From the NCBI GenBank assembly GCA_037127655.1, contig JBAXXY010000049.1:1-17097 (forward strand): a stretch of 17,097 nt of DNA, read 5' to 3'. The stretch is from GWF2-38-69 sp037127655 (lineage in GTDB: Bacteria > Verrucomicrobiota > Lentisphaeria > Victivallales > GWF2-38-69). Shown here piece by piece: positions 15,733-17,097 of the stretch. How positions within the stretch are numbered: the stretch's first letter is position 1; the number at the start of each line of letters is the position of its first letter. Made by a program: the position numbers and the translations under genes. Under the pieces are notes generated by a model. It was given only the letters and a program-made list of their open reading frames with translations. It had not been told where the DNA came from and did no database searches.

Positions 15733-16464
15733 CTACATCACTCTAGTAAACAGTAATAACCATCCTCCAATAAAAATTATAGCCACTATCAGGAAGTCGA
15801 ATCTATTACCTATTATTCCTCTTAGTTTTGATCCCAAAAATGAATTGATTATAATTATCGGGATACTCAGAGCAGTTATTAAAAGATATTCTTTTTTAAT
15901 GCCGCAGCTGATAGAATAAGCGGTCAAGTTGAAAGAACTTTCTATGAAGAAAAGAGGCTGAAGGAAGGCTACAAAAAGCCCTTTCTCCCATTTTCTAAGC
16001 TGTCCATATATCACATAGAGCGGACCATTTGCGCTGACTGAACCCCCAATAAACCCGGCAAGAATCCCGAAAATGAATGTAAATATACCAAATTTGACTG
16101 TGAATTTAGAGAAAGAAGTAAAATAAATCAACGGGTATGCAATTAGTAAAATACTCAGCAAGGTCAAAATTATTCTAGTGTTGCCGTATAGAACAAATAG
16201 AACCCCAAACGAAGCTCCTATTAATAGAAATACAATCAGATAAACTAATTCCCTGCCGGCTTTGAGTATATTCTTATGCCAACTTGCTATTAGTATAATG
16301 CTTATAATTATTCCATATAAAGAGCCGATTATCATGGATTGAGCAACTGGAAAGGAGAGAAGAAGCAATGGCATTCCTATTAAAGCATCTCCAAATCCAA
16401 AACAGCTTCTTATAAATGAAATTATAAAAACTATCGCCAGCAAGTGGATTATTGTTTCTATCAT
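15733..16464 (-). CDS. TauE/SafE-family (sulfite exporter-like) membrane permease
   Basis: This is a very hydrophobic protein of 243 residues from ATG 16462-16464. The first half contains FIRSCFGFGDALIGMPLLLL and the second half the related FGILAGFIGGSVSANGPLYVIYG, the duplicated glycine-rich motif of TauE/SafE (DUF81) permeases. About eight helices are expected. Family members move sulfite, sulfoacetate or other small organic anions; the substrate here is unknown. An in-frame TTG at 16503 would add 13 residues, but it lies upstream of the likely transcription start, so the ATG is preferred. Neither start has a good Shine-Dalgarno. The gene is convergent with the phosphatase gene, with 39 nt between stops. 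Confidence 0.85.
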   Translation of the reverse strand: MIETIIHLLAIVFIISFIRSCFGFGDALIGMPLLLLSFPVAQSMIIGSLYGIIISIILIASWHKNILKAGRELVYLIVFLLIGASFGVLFVLYGNTRIILTLLSILLIAYPLIYFTSFSKFTVKFGIFTFIFGILAGFIGGSVSANGPLYVIYGQLRKWEKGLFVAFLQPLFFIESSFNLTAYSISCGIKKEYLLITALSIPIIIINSFLGSKLRGIIGNRFDFLIVAIIFIGGWLLLFTRVM

Positions 16465-16482
16465 CTTTTTAATTATTTTTAA

Positions 16483-16511
16483 CTTATAAAAGTAGTGGCA
16501 CAAGATGTTTA
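16483..16511 (-). promoter_or_regulatory. Candidate promoter of the TauE/SafE gene
   Basis: On the minus strand, TAAACA (-35, 16506-16511, 4 of 6) and TATAAG (-10, 16483-16488, 5 of 6) are 17 bp apart. It starts just beyond the upstream terminator and would give a leader of only about 12 nt before the ATG at 16464. Confidence 0.4.
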
Positions 16512-16517
16512 TGAGCG

Positions 16518-16551
16518 AAAAAAAGACCGAAGCGAAACCGCTTCGGCCTTT
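16518..16551 (-). terminator. Intrinsic terminator of the right-edge gene
   Basis: A perfect 8-bp stem CCGAAGCG (16527-16534)/CGCTTCGG (16539-16546) with a 4-nt loop is followed on the minus strand by seven Ts (16524 to 16518). It lies about 50 nt past the stop of the gene at 16601 and separates it from the TauE/SafE gene. Confidence 0.85.
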
Positions 16552-16600
16552 GAATTAAGGTAGCATTATTTATTTGTTGACAGGCTGATTAAATTTTTTA

Positions 16601-17097
16601 TTATTTTTTACTGTTTTTTATTGTTTGCCATTCTGCATCACTCATTTGTTCGTAATAATTAAGAGTTATAGTAGTTGTCTTCCCTTCGTATATGTCCTTA
16701 TATCCATAGCCTGCTTCTGGACTATATTGTTTGCCATTTATTTGGATAACTTCAGAATTAATAAGGTAAGTGCGTCCCGCAACAAGAGAAATATTTTGGG
16801 ATATATTGTTATCGCATATCAATAATTGTTTATCCGGAGTATAAGAATTTATTGGCTCATTGGTCATAGCCTTTCCCGTAGCGGCCACATCTCTAATTAG
16901 AATCGATATTTCAACCTGTTTCTCATTGACAATTCCTCCTCCTTTAGCAAAAAACTTAGGGATTACCTCTAATATGCCTTTTGGTTTTCTCCATTCACCA
17001 ATAGCACTCATCCTTTTGATAAAAGCAGAAATTCCAAAATCTGCCCACATTGGTCCACCTAAGAGGGTGGAATCCAATGCATTTGCTAAATCAACAT
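16601..17097 (-). CDS. Unrecognised protein, N-terminus beyond the window edge
   Basis: An open minus-strand frame of 164 visible codons ends at TAA 16601-16603 and continues without a stop to the right edge. A TTG at 17077 could be read as a start, but six more sense codons precede it, so the gene is probably longer. The visible start is VDLANALDSTLLGGPMWADFG. The second half looks beta-rich (QVEISILIRDVAA, NISLVAGRTYLI, KTTTITLNYYEQ) and ends in a basic, polar tail. No motif, signal peptide or membrane segment is recognised in the visible part. An intrinsic terminator follows the stop, so this is the last gene of its transcript. It is probably real, given its length and that terminator; function is unknown. 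Confidence 0.65.
   Translation of the reverse strand, partial: VDLANALDSTLLGGPMWADFGISAFIKRMSAIGEWRKPKGILEVIPKFFAKGGGIVNEKQVEISILIRDVAATGKAMTNEPINSYTPDKQLLICDNNISQNISLVAGRTYLINSEVIQINGKQYSPEAGYGYKDIYEGKTTTITLNYYEQMSDAEWQTIKNSKK

Noticed and set aside
16465..16503. TTG start for the TauE/SafE protein at 16503
   Set aside because: It lies upstream of the probable transcription start, has no ribosome site and adds non-conserved residues before the first helix.

Overview
This is an AT-rich bacterial chromosomal window with Sec-type signal peptides, short intergenic gaps and ATG/TTG starts. Nothing fixes the phylum. A eukaryote-type adenylosuccinate lyase, a large secreted DUF3857/transglutaminase protein, an RsbU-like phosphatase and palindromic intergenic repeats would fit a PVC-group bacterium (Lentisphaerota/Verrucomicrobiota-like) or a related environmental lineage, but this is inference. 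No tRNA, rRNA, CRISPR array, transposase or phage module was seen.

Region 1 (about 1-5023, minus strand) is a compact biosynthetic operon, read from right to left: a POT-family peptide transporter, purB, hisB, hisH and a PHP-domain phosphoesterase that runs off the left edge. Gaps are 3 to 42 nt. PurB and the HisH/HisF synthase both release AICAR, so the operon joins purine and histidine synthesis at their shared metabolite. HisB is the dehydratase alone, which leaves the histidinol-phosphatase step open; the adjacent PHP protein is a weak candidate for it.

Region 2 (5219-11648, plus strand) is probably a second operon: larC (nickel-pincer cofactor cyclometallase, TTG start), a 1267-residue exported protein with two DUF3857-transglutaminase modules, and a fold-type III PLP decarboxylase that is not an ordinary LysA. 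The second transglutaminase module has lost its catalytic residues. A 79-nt structured spacer precedes the decarboxylase and could mask its ribosome binding site.

Region 3 (11697-13556, minus strand) encodes two small exported proteins: an NTF2-like (DUF4440/SgcJ-like) protein and a secreted GDA1/CD39 apyrase with all five apyrase conserved regions, a family that is mostly eukaryotic. Between them lies a 160-bp element bounded by 27-bp imperfect inverted repeats.

Region 4 (13768-15693, plus strand) is a membrane sensor with a Cache-like domain, HAMP and a PP2C/SpoIIE phosphatase, with an extended -10 promoter. Region 5 (15733-17097, minus strand) holds a TauE/SafE permease and an unrecognised protein that enters from the right edge and is followed by a clear intrinsic terminator.

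The most notable items are the degenerate second transglutaminase module, the bacterial secreted apyrase, the human-type PurB, the atypical decarboxylase, and the inverted-repeat and structured intergenic elements.
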